DNA from: Ciona savignyi
Lineage: Eukaryota; Chordata; Ascidiacea; Phlebobranchia; Cionidae
Reading direction: 5' to 3'
DNA: 64,000 nt
Assembly: GCA_000149265.1 (NCBI GenBank)
Contig: CH003313.1
Span: 1,908,342 to 1,972,341, forward strand
Below the pieces are notes generated by a model. It was not told where the DNA came from. It saw only the letters and a program-made list of their open reading frames with translations, and did not search any database. Numbering within the stretch: the first letter of the stretch is position 1; each line of letters begins with the position of its first letter. The position numbers and the translations under genes are program-made. Positions 21,401-32,000 of the stretch are shown in pieces.

Positions 21401-23100
21401 ATATATTTTTTATTTCAGAAACATACAATGTTTAACGCAAACGAGAATCCAAAGCGTCATTTTAAACGGGAAATACCTTAATTAGTAAACCTTTTGTTTC
21501 GAAGGACAAACACCGTACATTGCGCCTGACTTCCCTATAATAGGATGTTCATGTTTATGTGAATGGGGAAACTAGGGTTAACACATATGCATCGTCAGAT
21601 CATCTCATGCCCACCGTCGGGGCACCGGATCTATTGTAGTATGATGTGTATAAATTACGTGTTCCTTTAATTTTGGAGCACCCATTAATCCGATGGTTTC
21701 AGGAAATGTTAAATGCCCTGCCCAAGGACCAGTATGGAAAGTACGGCAGCTGCACACTCGAGTTTTTTTCACATGCGACTAGAGACAGAACGGTAGTCTG
21801 TTTTTTCTCTGCTGGATGGCGCTATTTATCAGCAGTACTAAAGCGGGGAGGAGGAAAACTACTAACTAAAATTACGGACACTAATTTTAACCCATTCCTA
21901 AACACTAAACTCAACCGCAAGACTAACACTAACTCTAGCCCCATGTTTATTACACCATTTACGCATTTTAAGTAAATAGTGTTTGACAATCAAAAAACTG
22001 CAAAGAGATCGATTACTTTAGCCAATGCTTGGACAAATTCCAAAAATGCTCAGACAAGCTGAATGCGGGGTTATGATGATTTTGTTTATAACTAAGAAAT
22101 AAAAGAGTTAAAAAAACGGAAAAAAATTTCCCAGTAGGAGAATCGAACCACAGTCTCCCGCATGACAGGCGGCGACGCTTACCACTACACTAACGAGGAA
22201 TACGATCAGTAAGTGCGAAAACTAGTATAAGACAGTCGCGGGTGCCTCTAAATACTACAGGACCGCTTAGATCACTTAGATTGCTATAGAAAGTAATTCT
22301 AACCCTGTCTCAAACACTAATCTCAACCCCAGAACTAACTTTAACCCCAACCCTAACATTAATATCGAAAATAGTTACTCCCCAGATAATTCCAAAAAAA
22401 TAAATAGCGCCACCCCAGCAGAGGAAAAATCAGACTACCGTTCCGTACGGGCTAGTCGCATGCTGTTTTTTTCCCTGCGTCTTTGCACACTTGGGTAATT
22501 TCACACACGCTCGCGAGCTGGCAGTATAAACATCGTATAATTTCCAATAAACTTGTAAACCTACCTCTGGACCTCAGGTAATTTACTTTCCGTACATTTT
22601 TAGTTATGTAGATAGATATGTTAGCTGACGGACACGAAAGATTAAGGATAGAATATTATGTTTTTTTAAGATTTTGGTAAAACAGTAATAAAAAGATTGT
22701 GTGCACACTTGAAGTGTGCACTCTTGGACGTTTGCACACTGCACACTTAAATATTTGACGCGTGCACACTCGAGATCTCGGCGAAAATTGACGTACTTTC
22801 CATACGGGCCCAAGGACACAACCGACTGGCAAGTGACCAGTTATACCAACCTGTAACCTTTCGGTTGAAATGCGATGCAATAATCCGCAATCAGTCGGAT
22901 GATAGCACACTTACAAATAAATATATTAACCGTCGCACCCTTTCTTGGCAGGAGTGATGGATTTCATGGAGTTTATGACGTTTCTTGGGATGGTATACAT
23001 GCTGCGATTATCCAACAGAACCGCAATTGCTGCAGAAGTGAAACAGAAAAGAAGAAAGAACAAACCGACTCCTCCAGTGCGAAAAAGCAGTCTATTTTAA
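15495..23100 (+). CDS. small EF-hand calcium-binding protein (incomplete model)
   Basis: Three exons are supported. Exon 15495-15629 starts with ATG and encodes 45 aa with an EF-hand-like loop at residues 28-39 (D28, D30, S32, E39; position 6 is E rather than G). Exon 17640-17756 encodes 39 aa with a canonical loop DSNGDGIYSIAD (D64, N66, D68, G69; last position D). Exon 22952-23100 opens in the middle of a third loop (GVMDFMEF, ending in E) and ends with a basic tail KQKRRKNKPTPPVRKSSLF and TAA. Exon 2 leaves in phase 0 but exon 3 needs phase 1, and the first half of the third loop is absent, so at least one exon lies between 17757 and 22951, most simply within the 511-base gap. The family beyond EF-hand is not recognised. 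The Harbinger element inserted 52 bp past the stop, probably in the 3' UTR. Confidence 0.7.
15680..15860 (+). repeat. tRNA-derived SINE, 5' truncated
   Basis: Lacks the tRNA-like head, starts at CTGAACCCAGTGGATGGG and ends in AACATGAATATACCAACC. It lies 50 bp into intron 1 of the EF-hand gene. Confidence 0.75.
16016..16240 (+). mobile_element. hAT-like MITE in EF-hand intron 1
   Basis: Ends CAGTGGTCCGCAACC and GGAGCACTG; flanks GTATAAAC (16008-16015) and GTCTAAAC (16241-16248) match at 7 of 8 positions. The left end has the unit AGTGGTCCGCAACC twice in tandem. Related to 6930-7191. Confidence 0.65.
16600..16757 (-). repeat. tRNA-derived SINE, 5' truncated
   Basis: Starts with the complement of the TATCC tail (GATAGGATATTCATG), continues to the 'attcctt' region and lacks the tRNA-like head. 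Confidence 0.75.
17301..17580 (+). repeat. tRNA-derived SINE, reference-quality copy
   Basis: The fullest copy in this part. A-box-like TGGTGGCTGAGTGC at about 17312, B-box-like GATTCGAAAC, then the family-specific body (GTGTCCTTGGGCAAAGCACT, AATGGGTTCTACCAAATTAA, TCTGACGATTACCC) and the end CATGAATATC. These boxes support a tRNA-derived pol III head. The family resembles the composite SINE reported from Ciona, which I cannot verify here. It ends 60 bp before EF-hand exon 2. Confidence 0.8.
20513..21023. other. assembly gap, 511 N
   Basis: A run of N of 511 bases. Apparent open frames across it are artefacts. Confidence 1.
21730..22807 (+). mobile_element. non-autonomous TIR element, 1078 bp, 10-bp target duplication
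   Basis: Ends CAGTATGGAAAGTACG and, inverted, CCGTATGGAAAGTACG. The flanks are a perfect 10-bp repeat GCCCAAGGAC at 21720-21729 and 22808-22817, though the SINE target itself contains this string once. A second, inner pair of inverted arms (CATGCGACTAG..., about 21771-21830 and 22400-22461) includes GGCGCTATTTAT. The interior holds tandem CTAACCC-like tracts and a tRNA-Asp-like segment. No transposase. Superfamily uncertain; hAT-like in general form. Confidence 0.6.
22128..22200 (-). pseudogene. tRNA-Asp(GTC)-like pseudogene inside the TIR element
   Basis: 73 nt on the minus strand starting TTCCTCGTTAGTGTAGTGG, with an anticodon loop CTGTCAT (GTC) and TTCGATT T-loop. This order and spacing match eukaryotic tRNA-Asp. 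The anticodon stem has one mismatch, the T-stem pairs poorly and the acceptor has one mismatch, so it is unlikely to be functional. Confidence 0.6.
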
Positions 23101-23506
23101 AAATGCACATGTCTTTTCCAGAACTTGTTGACTTTTTGTTTCGCAAATAGCCTAAAGGCGGATGCACACATACCCTTTCTGCGGCTGCCGCAGAGTGCTT
23201 ACGGCGCGGCTCTGCCGCGTGTCTATGCACACATCGCCGCAACGGCTATTTTGAGCGGCTTGTGCGCCAATAAGCGGTCAATTTTCTCGGTCCTGCGGCG
23301 CTTGCGGCCGAGTAGAAAAATTTCTACTTTGCCGCAGAAGCCGCACAGCTTCAAATATGGTTGAAAGCAAAAATATGCATTTTTTTAAATATTGCAGCAT
23401 AGTTTGGTTAGAAATTTAGTCTGTGATATAGGTATAGTTGTTTTTCTTCGTGGATTAGGTCCAATACTCCTAGTTAACCAACTTTATTTAAAATTTTAGC
23501 CTAGTT

Positions 23507-25172
23507 ATGGAGGAATTAAAATTAAAAACGGTGGAGTTGACAATAAAAGTGATTGAAGCATACTTAATGTATGAAACTGTGTGTGATCCCAGCAGGTAAG
23601 ACATTAAGGCTATTTAATTCCTTTTATAGTTTGGATTTCAAGTCACAGTACGCTCACACATAAAAAGTTATTACCGGTACTAAAACTTTATTTTTAAACT
23701 TTTAACTATATTGAATTATATTTAACCATACTTATATGCTCATCATTGCAAATTGGTTGGTTAATGTATTATATGGTACTGTTAGACTATTTATCGGTAT
23801 ATTGTATATCAATATATATCAACACCATACAGTATGTTCTTTTCTATGGTCTTTCTTCTAGAGAGGTTTGGGTACACGACATATTAAAAGAAAGAAATAT
23901 AAAATCTGAGTTTGTTCTTGCCGAAGAATTGTTAAGCGATGGAGACCCAGAAAAGTGCCATCAATATTTAAGAATGAGCAAGGAGCAATTTTATATTTTG
24001 CTTAAACTAGTGGAAAGCCGGATATACAAGAAAGATACCCGCTGGAGAAAAGCAATTTCACCCAAACAACGTTTAATCTTGACCATAAGGTGTGATCCTG
24101 GTTGGTGTTTACCGGTACCGTTACATATAGTGTGGTATATATTTTAATGCTTATAAGTGCCAGTACAACAATGTCATTGTACATGTTAGTGTAAAAAAAG
24201 TACATATTAAGTAGTCATTTTCATACATGTAAGCTTTATGTATATAAGAACCACCAGTACCTGTATGTAACTTATCAATAAAAATTATCAGTCTGCTAAT
24301 AAATAACTGTACTGGTCAAATAATTATTCTCTTTCAGATATCTTGCAACCGGTGCCTCTCAGGTACATTTGGCATTTTCCTTTAGGGTGGGCCATACTAC
24401 AGTAGGTCTGATTGTAAAGGAATGTTGTTTAGCACTATGGGATGTGTTAGTTCCAACAGTATTGCAGCCTCCCACAACAGAAAAGTGGCTACAGATAGCA
24501 AAGGAATTTAATGAATTATGGCAGTGTGGTAATTGCATAGGTGCAATTGATGGTAAGCATATAAGAATCAAGGCCCCGCCAAATAGTGGAACAGAATTTT
24601 ATAACTACAAGAGTTATTTTTCAATTGTGTTGTTGGCGATATGCGATCCGCATTACCGCTTTTTATTAGTGGATATTGGGGATTCAGGCCGTCACAGTGA
24701 TGGCGGTGTTTTGAGCAACTCCAAAATTGGCCAAATGTTTGACAAAGGAACTTTAAACATTCCAACACCAGCCTACTTGCCAGGTTCAGATATATGTGTA
24801 CCATTTTATTTCGCTGCAGATGATGCCTTTCCGTTAAAAAAAGGAATTGTTAAGCCATATCCAGGTCGGCATTTAAATGAAGACAGCCAGATTTTTAATT
24901 ACAGACTGAGCCGCGGCAGAAGAGTGGTAGAAAATGCCTTTGGAATACTAGCTGTTAGGTGGCAAGTGTTTTACAAAATGCTTAATTGTGACCCTGAAAC
25001 GGCAGAACGTATCGTACAGGCATGTGTAGTTCTACATAACTTCCTCCAATCTCCAATTCAATCTTCTCGTTCATCGGATGTGTTGGGGGATAGATTAGAT
25101 GCAAATGGAAAACTGGTGAATGGTAACTGGGAGGCAAACAATTCCCCCATCTCTAAATATGAATCCAGTTAG
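23507..25172 (+). CDS. Harbinger transposase (HARBI1-like), 3 exons, 383 aa
   Basis: Exons 23507-23595, 23862-24089 and 24338-25172 join in phase (1152 nt). The N-terminus is helical (MEELKLKTVELTIKVIEAYL), followed by the helix-turn-helix region (YLRMSKEQFYILLKLV) usual in this family. The DDE nuclease follows: first Asp in CIGAIDGKHI, second in LVDIGDSGRHSDGG, catalytic Glu in RRVVENAFGILAVRW. The conserved C-terminal CVVLHNFL is also present. The length agrees with HARBI1-type proteins (about 350-400 aa). It should cut and paste the element together with the MADF partner. I see no stop or frameshift. Confidence 0.92.
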
Positions 25173-25415
25173 AAACATGGGCTCAAATTTTTTTTCACGG
25201 GATGCTGGTTTTTTTAGAGACGAGCTAAAAAAATATTTTCTTTCAATTGGTGCTGTTGATTGGCAGTGGAGACGATGATTAAATATTTTGTTACATTTAC
25301 AAACAATTGATTTTGTGCTTTTAAGTAAACTTATTCATTTTGTTTGAACTTTTTAGGAACATTTAGTTTTGGTTTGTTAATATTGTTAAGAAGTTTTATC
25401 AACACTGTGACTAAA

Positions 25416-26810
25416 ATGGATCTGGAACTAAACTTTAACCAAAAACTTATTGACCTCATATCCCAACACAACTCAATCTACAATCCCTGTAATCCTGAAC
25501 ACAAAAATAGAGTTAAATCGGACAACATCTGGCGAATAATAGCGTGTGACATGCATTCTACTGGTAAGTAAATATGATGTATTTTTGTATACCACTAGTT
25601 TAGTACAGTTAATTGTTGTTTGCCACTCTTGTATTTTTGTCAGTTGAACAATGTCAAAAACGTTGGAGGACTCTCAGAACGGCATATGGAAAAAAACACA
25701 AAAAAATTTGTGAAACTCCAAGTGGATCAGGTGCTTCTCCCCAAGAAAGATGGCCTTATTACAAACAGCTGTCTTTTTTAGAGGGATATGTGAAACACAG
25801 AGGGTATGTTTGTAAACTCTAAACAAGTAACCTTTAGACAAGTAACTTTACTTTTTATACAATAATATGGTAAAAATATGACTGCAGTTAATTTGTTAAT
25901 ATAAGTAATGTTTGTTGCCTTTGCAATTTTAGAACAGTGGACAATTTAGATGTTTCCTCGTCACCAAAAATTTCTTTGCTTGGTAAGTGTACCTCTTTAC
26001 AATTGTGTGCATTTCCCTTGCTTTTTCTTTTTACTACCAGTTTTATTATTAACATTTATAGTAACCATTTTATATTATCCTGAGGCTCATGGAATTAAAA
26101 ACTAATCATCATCAAGAAATCTATTTTTTTCGTAAGCATGTCCCATAGCAAAGCCCTTATCGGCCATTTTCATGATTCATATTGTTCTAAATATTACCTT
26201 GTGTAAAATAATATCACTGTTTTGTTTTAAACTGCAAAGAGATTTTAACTTAGTCTTTCTGTGAAATTTCAGAAGATTCGGCTGATTTATCAGATATACC
26301 GGACGAAAATTCCATGCCGGTTACTGATACTGGTATTGTAGTGGAACCCAGCTGCAAAAGAAAAAAAACAGAAAAGCAGAAAGTCCAGGTGATTGAATCC
26401 TTTGCACATGGGACATAAAGTAATGGTTAGCGGTTTGTGTAAAAGGATAGTGTTCTGTTAGTGATTTCTACCCTTTTAAGAATATGTCAAATTTTTAATT
26501 GAATAATATACAATAATTATTTGAGAATAGTTAATAGTTTGGTGGGTTGTGGTCAATGTTTTATGCAGAGTAAGTAAACATTTTTTTTCCACAGACAGAG
26601 ATGTTAAATTTTTTAAAAAAGAGCACTGAGCAGCTAGCTGTACTGCACACGGAGTCCAATTTAGACCGGCTGGACCACTACGGTCGATTTGTGACTGCTC
26701 AACTCCGAACAAAACCAGCTGATGTTGTTGAATTGTACATGAGAGAAATAAACAATATTTTATTTTCCAATTTCTCAGTGGAAATTCACATGACTGAGCC
26801 ATCAACATAA
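25416..26810 (+). CDS. Harbinger-associated MADF/Myb-like DNA-binding protein, 5 exons, 229 aa
   Basis: Exons 25416-25563, 25644-25803, 25933-25982, 26273-26388 and 26595-26810 join in phase (690 nt). Residues about 5-100 form a MADF/Myb-SANT-like domain (FNQKLIDLISQHNSIYN, then CQKRWRTLRTAYGKKHKKI and RWPYYKQLSFLEGYV) with the spaced aromatic residues of that fold. The middle is Ser/Asp-rich with a basic patch CKRKKTEKQK, a likely nuclear signal. The C-terminus resembles the dimerising tail of such partners (ending MREINNILFSNFS). In characterised Harbinger systems the Myb-like partner brings the transposase to the nucleus and the element ends; that role is assumed by homology. Confidence 0.85.
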
Positions 26811-27638
26811 TAGCGATACTTAATTTAATTGTATATATTGTTCTTTTCTCAGCTGTTTCTGTTTTGTTACATGCATGTCCTTTTCATTCAGTAGGTGTCT
26901 ACTGTCCAGGTCCACCAGGTGTGTAGTACTAAATAAAGTGGAGGACCTAGTCAGCAGACAACTATTGAATAAAGATGACATGCATGTAACCAAACTTTCC
27001 TTATTGTTTTAGTAATAATTTCAATCCATGTGTTCTTTTAAATTTCTTTTACTTTATCTTCTATTGAATAAACTCCTCACTTTTCTGGTTGTGGTAGGGT
27101 TGTTGTTATTTTTTATTGACAATGATGAAAAAAAATTTGGCTTTTTAGGTCTTGGGAAGCGGATATGAATGAACAGGTCAACCCAATTGGGCATTAAAGC
27201 CACTCAAATTTTGGGAAACCCTTGCTGGTGACGTTTGCAGTTAACAGTTTAGTCAATTCTCATGATGTTTCCAGTAATGCTCTTTTTGATTATTTTGCAG
27301 AAATTTTAGTAATCCTAATAAATTTAAATGGACTTCTTTTGGCTAGAAAATCAGTTTTGGGAAGGTATAAGCCTAGCCTGAAACTCTAAACCCTCGATTT
27401 GCAAAGAAAAGGCCATTTTAGTTACAATCATTGCATTGCAATAGCGTCCTTGGAAACCAAGCGGTGTAAATGTGGTGTGCATGGTGGAGTCGCACAGCCG
27501 CACAAGATGACCGCAGCCGCGCCGCTTACTGCTCGGGGATTCCCCGCCCGCAGCCGCAAAACTTGTCATGTGTGCATCCGCCTTAATGAACGAAACATGA
27601 GGCATGTTTGGTAAATTATTTTATTTACTTGTGGACTA

Positions 27639-27672
27639 CCATAGATACTACATTAACGTGTAGTATCTATGG
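27639..27672. repeat. perfect short hairpin
   Basis: Arms CCATAGATACTAC (27639-27651) and GTAGTATCTATGG (27660-27672) with an 8-nt loop. It lies 53 bp past the Harbinger target duplication. Confidence 0.7.
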
Positions 27673-28481
27673 GACTACTTAAAATAATGGGCGTTATTGT
27701 GTTGCTTCGAATTCCCATTTTCTTATCTCGGCTGCGGGACAAGTAGTTCATAATCTGATGATTGCCCGTGCATTAGCAACACGCCAATTTCACGGGGGGT
27801 AAACTGGATATTAAAAAAACACTTAATCTAAATTGTGTAATTGCTTAACGCCCTGTATATTGTTGTAATTTTTTGTTAAATACAACTCAAAAAACACACG
27901 ATTTTCTTTGCATTGATTGAAAATAGACTTATTATTAAGCAGCCCACCATTATTGCCATACAAAAGTTTTATCGTGCTGTACCCTGGAAATATTTTGAAT
28001 TAAATAATTTGGCTGGAAGATTTAAACTTGGTTTGTCCGGTTTAGAATGCTTCTTATGCCTTCCCTGGACTATCACATCTTCAGGCCTGAAGCGAGTTTT
28101 ACAAACTTCTGAACTACATTATGAAAGTGAAACGGTAAAATACATGCGTTCAAGTAAATTGTCCTCCAGGTCTAGCACTAGGTCCTCTATGTTTAGCGCT
28201 AAGAAGTATGTGGCCTGAGTCCGTAAGAATAATGGATTGGAAAGTCTTGTAGGCTAAAGTCCTTAAGTGTATAATTGTAGAAAGGCCTTTTACACGGCCG
28301 TTACATTATGGGGATTATGTTATCTAGCGTCCACCGTCGGGTTACCCGATTTTTTGCCGTGTGTTGTAGGGTATATGCTCTTGACGTTTTTTTAGTAAAA
28401 CATTGGTCTGACAGCTAGGCAAATGAGTTACAAGAATTCCAGCGATTTAATGGGTAGACCACCTGATTTCAAGCTTATCAT

Positions 28482-28602
28482 AGGATAGGATATTTATGTT
28501 TATCCCCGTGAATGGGAAAACCAAGGGGTTTAACACGCGGGCAATCGTCAGATCTCCTCGCGCCGATCGTCGGGTTACCTGAGCTATTGCAGTGTGTTGA
28601 CA
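28482..28602 (-). repeat. tRNA-derived SINE, 3' portion
   Basis: Complement of the tail and final third (GATAGGATATTTATG to CTATTGCAGTGTGTTG). A related minus-strand piece is at 28316-28380. Confidence 0.7.
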
Positions 28603-29069
28603 TCCCAAGCAGATCTAGCACTAGACCTCAAAACGCGAGTGGGCCTTCAATTATTTTTTTGTACCCGTAAATTTGTACCCGTTTATTGCCATAAAAAGCG
28701 TTTGTTGCCATAGAAACATTTCGCGCTCTATGGCCTTCTGAAATGCAACAGAGCAGAAAGGCAAATGCTAATACCCAACTATTGTCTGATTACTGAAGAG
28801 GAGATTTGTTAGGTTATTATCTTTATTGTCTACTAAAAATGTATATTTGCAAGTAATCTGCATATTTACCCTTTCTATTATTATACCCCTTGCGACGAAC
28901 CCTTATATCATTCAACCTGTTAACCGTAACGATTTCTATCGCCTTCCCAGTAACTTTCCTTTAATAGCGTTTTAATGTCGATCCAGCGGAAAATTCAATT
29001 TTCATTGCTGCTCACGTTATACACATAATTGTTCATTTTCTTAAGTTATGTTTATACTGTTGTTGTGCT

Positions 29070-32000
29070 ATGCAGACGAACCAGCTGAGCTCGGGGAATG
29101 AGATTTTGTTTCACCCACCTGGCTGGTAAGTAGACTCAAATATTATTTTTATTTCTGTCTTATTTGTTGTCCTTCCCAAGAACCCCGCAATAATTATTAT
29201 AAGTTTCCAACCTTATATGTATTTTGAACCCTTTTAACTACTTTCGTCATACCGTTATGACATTAGAGAGTTATTGATTAGCTAGGTGAGTTAGTACGTT
29301 GCTCATGATGCTGAAGGGTTGCTGGTTCGAAACTGGTCGCTGGCTAAGCGGTTGTTGCCTTGGGCAAGTCATTTAAAGGACATTCTCTGAACCCAGTGGA
29401 ATATTGGGTTCTATCAAATTGAAGAAACGTCTGAATTATACACAACACACTGCAATAGCTTTGTTAACCCAACAGTGGACGCAAGTGATCTGACGATTGC
29501 CCGTTTGCTAACCCCATTGGTTTTCTCATTCATGACGCTAAACTTAAATATCTTATCCCCTATCTTATCCTATAGGACACACAGCATTGTTCTCAGGGAT
29601 ATAATTTGTTTGGCTGAATAGCATGGTTAGTGGGAGTGTCACTTTTTAGCTAAAACATTGGTCTCCAGTCATTTGTGTCCTTTGTTAAGAAATTTAGCAG
29701 CAGTGCCACGGGTTGTGCTAAAACTTGAAGTATATCTCAACTATTTCCAATCACTGCAATAACTATGATAACGTGACAGTGGGCGCATAATAATCTGACA
29801 TTTGCCGTGTGATAACTCTTCCGCATTTTCCCATTCCCACCTCACAAAAAAAACTTGAATCCCTTCCTAAGTTATAGAAAAGTGTTATATTGGGGGTAAA
29901 AAAAGGAAGAAAAGTAGGAAAACTGCTCACTAAAATAAAAATTAAGGTATCGGGGTTAGTGTCATGACTGGGGTTAAAATTAGGTCTAGTTCAGTGGTTA
30001 AGGTTAGTGTCATGGTCACAACTCATAATTAACTTTAGTTTTATTAGTGTCTAGTTTCTTAGTTTTCATGCCTTCAGTGTACCATATATGTTCTTAACAT
30101 ATATTTGGGTCGCTGTATATTAACTTAATATAGAATAAAATTAAAAAATTTAACCATTTTATCCTAACAATAAAATTGGTTTGATGGCAAAAAAAAATAT
30201 ATTTGCAAAAATATTTTATTTAATCAATTAATCAACTTTCAGCAATCCCTTCTATGTCCCACCATTACCTTCCAACTATTATCATCCTTCTAACACTCAA
30301 CCCCAGTCGACTGATGTCAAATCTATTGCTCTTACGTAAGTTTTTTCAAAGCTATTGATCTTGCTTATTTTTCTTCTGGGTATGCTCGTGACAAGCATGA
30401 TTCCTCCGATTGGTTAATACGGGATTTGGTGCGTCGCCTTTAAACCGAAGGATTGCAGGTTTGAAACTCGTCACTAGCTAGTCGGTTGTATCCTTGGGCA
30501 AGGCACTTAACGGACATTCCAGGCGGTGGGCGAGAGGTAATCTGATAATTACCTGTGTGTAAACGCCCCTTGTGTTATTCTATTTACATAGATAAATATC
30601 CTATTCTATCTACTAACTTGTCCATGACATGGCAGACCTGAAAAGAAACAAAATTTTCAAGTAAAAGACAACAAGTCTTACACCCCGTTGAGCTACTCGT
30701 TTTGTGACGACTTTGTTGATGTAAATGTGCCGGAGAAACCTATACAGGTAATTGTAAAGCAATTTGGACAGCTATTGTGTAAAAACTAGACATAATGTAT
30801 GTCCTATCCTAATTTTAAATGCATTTACAGAAAAAATAATGTTTTTTCGATAATAGATAGTTTTATATTGTAGTATCCTTTACCTTAATCTTATTTGCCA
30901 GAACTTACATAAATGATAAATAGCAAATAGCAACCATGACTTGCATAAAACTTTGTATTTGCAAAAAGTTTATAATTAATTGGGACTCGAAAAAATTGTA
31001 GAGTTTAAGCCTATTTTTTCCTTGTCTTCCCATCACTAATCACTACTTCACAGGACAACTTCCATTTGGAATTGAGAGCCGCAACGCTACCTGACCAACG
31101 GACAAAATCTGAGAATATTCTTTGTACCTACTTACCTAATACTGTTCCTGCAGATCATATCACAATCACAGCAGACTCTACAAATTCTGGTAAAAACACC
31201 TATTTATATTTTTAATTACTAACTCTGACATTGAAATGTTACGAAGGGGTAATTAAAAAAACCATCGTGTTACAAATTAGTTTGTTTTTGACCATTTTAA
31301 ATTTATTTGGGGTAAAAACATATCCGTATTTTTTACGACAATAATTTTTGACAACAATAATTTTTACAAAATCAAAAACTAATCTACAAAACTTGGCTTT
31401 GGCAAGATTAACAGAAAACTTATTCACAGAAAGATTCACAAAAAATACCCAACAAATGACATAAAGCTAATACAATTTTTGCAAAATTGAGACAATAAAA
31501 TTGAAAAAGGACTACTCAGATTGTCTTACAATTCTAGCTACATTATGTTTCAAAGTTTTCTACTACAATGCAGATATGAGCATTTATTTCTTCACTATTA
31601 TTATTTTTTGCATTAGTCCGCCCAGGCGCCCACTAGCTCCTGTAACCGGACGATGGTCGCGAGGTGATCTGACGATTGCCATTGTGTTAACCCCCTTGGT
31701 TTTCCCATTCACGGGGATAAACATGAATATCCTATCCTACTCATTAAGCTAGAGTGATTAAGACCTGTATTTTAACTGAGCAGTTGCAGCAAGTGAAAGA
31801 AAACCGATGTCTGATTCCTCAGTTTCTGCACCGATTGCAAATATGTCTTCTGTTCAGAACTCAAGCAACAAAACCAGTCCTAATATAGCCATGTAAGATA
31901 AATATGTCTATGTTATTTTTATTATATAGCTTTTATTATAATATAGCCATGTAAGATAAGAAGTCCAAATTCATGCTAAATTGTGATTTTCCATATTTTT

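Larger units (their letters stand above)
21536..22910 (-). repeat. SINE split by a nested inverted-repeat element
   Basis: The SINE 3' half is at 21536-21729 (complement of the tail, ATAGGATGTTCATG) and the 5' half at 22808-22910 (ACACAACCGACTGGCAAGTG to the tRNA-like head). They are contiguous in the consensus and are separated here by the element at 21730-22807. Confidence 0.75.
17757..22951 (+). other. long EF-hand intron region with a hidden exon expected
   Basis: 5.2 kb between EF-hand exons, including the assembly gap, a SINE split by another element and a tRNA-like pseudogene. 17830-20500 contains no feature I can support. At least one phase-correcting exon should lie in this interval. 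Confidence 0.5.
23156..27583 (+). mobile_element. PIF/Harbinger DNA transposon, complete, 4428 bp
   Basis: Terminal inverted repeats AGGCGGATGCACACAT at 23156 and its complement ending at 27583, each followed inward after 9-10 bp by GCGGCTGC. The target duplication is TAA (23153-23155 and 27584-27586), the TWA site typical of Harbinger. Both ends continue as GC-rich subterminal stretches with many GCCGC units, possible transposase binding sites. It contains the two expected genes in the same orientation, both open after splicing, so it looks whole and potentially autonomous. Confidence 0.92.
27587..29069. other. intergenic region after the Harbinger element
   Basis: Contains a 13-bp-arm hairpin (27639-27672), two minus-strand SINE pieces (28316-28380, 28482-28602) and an open segment at 27913-28135 ending at a GTAAAA donor in phase 0. 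That segment could be an upstream exon of the next gene but looks unlike its conserved part. A short motif, GATCTAGCACTAGACCTC, near 28611 echoes GGTCTAGCACTAGGTCCTC near 28170. Confidence 0.4.

Noticed and set aside
27913-28218. 101-codon frame upstream of the PROSER3-like gene
   Set aside because: Its donor at 28136 would be in phase with the next exon, but the protein is unlike the rest and the acceptor side is uncertain; kept only as a note in the intergenic entry.
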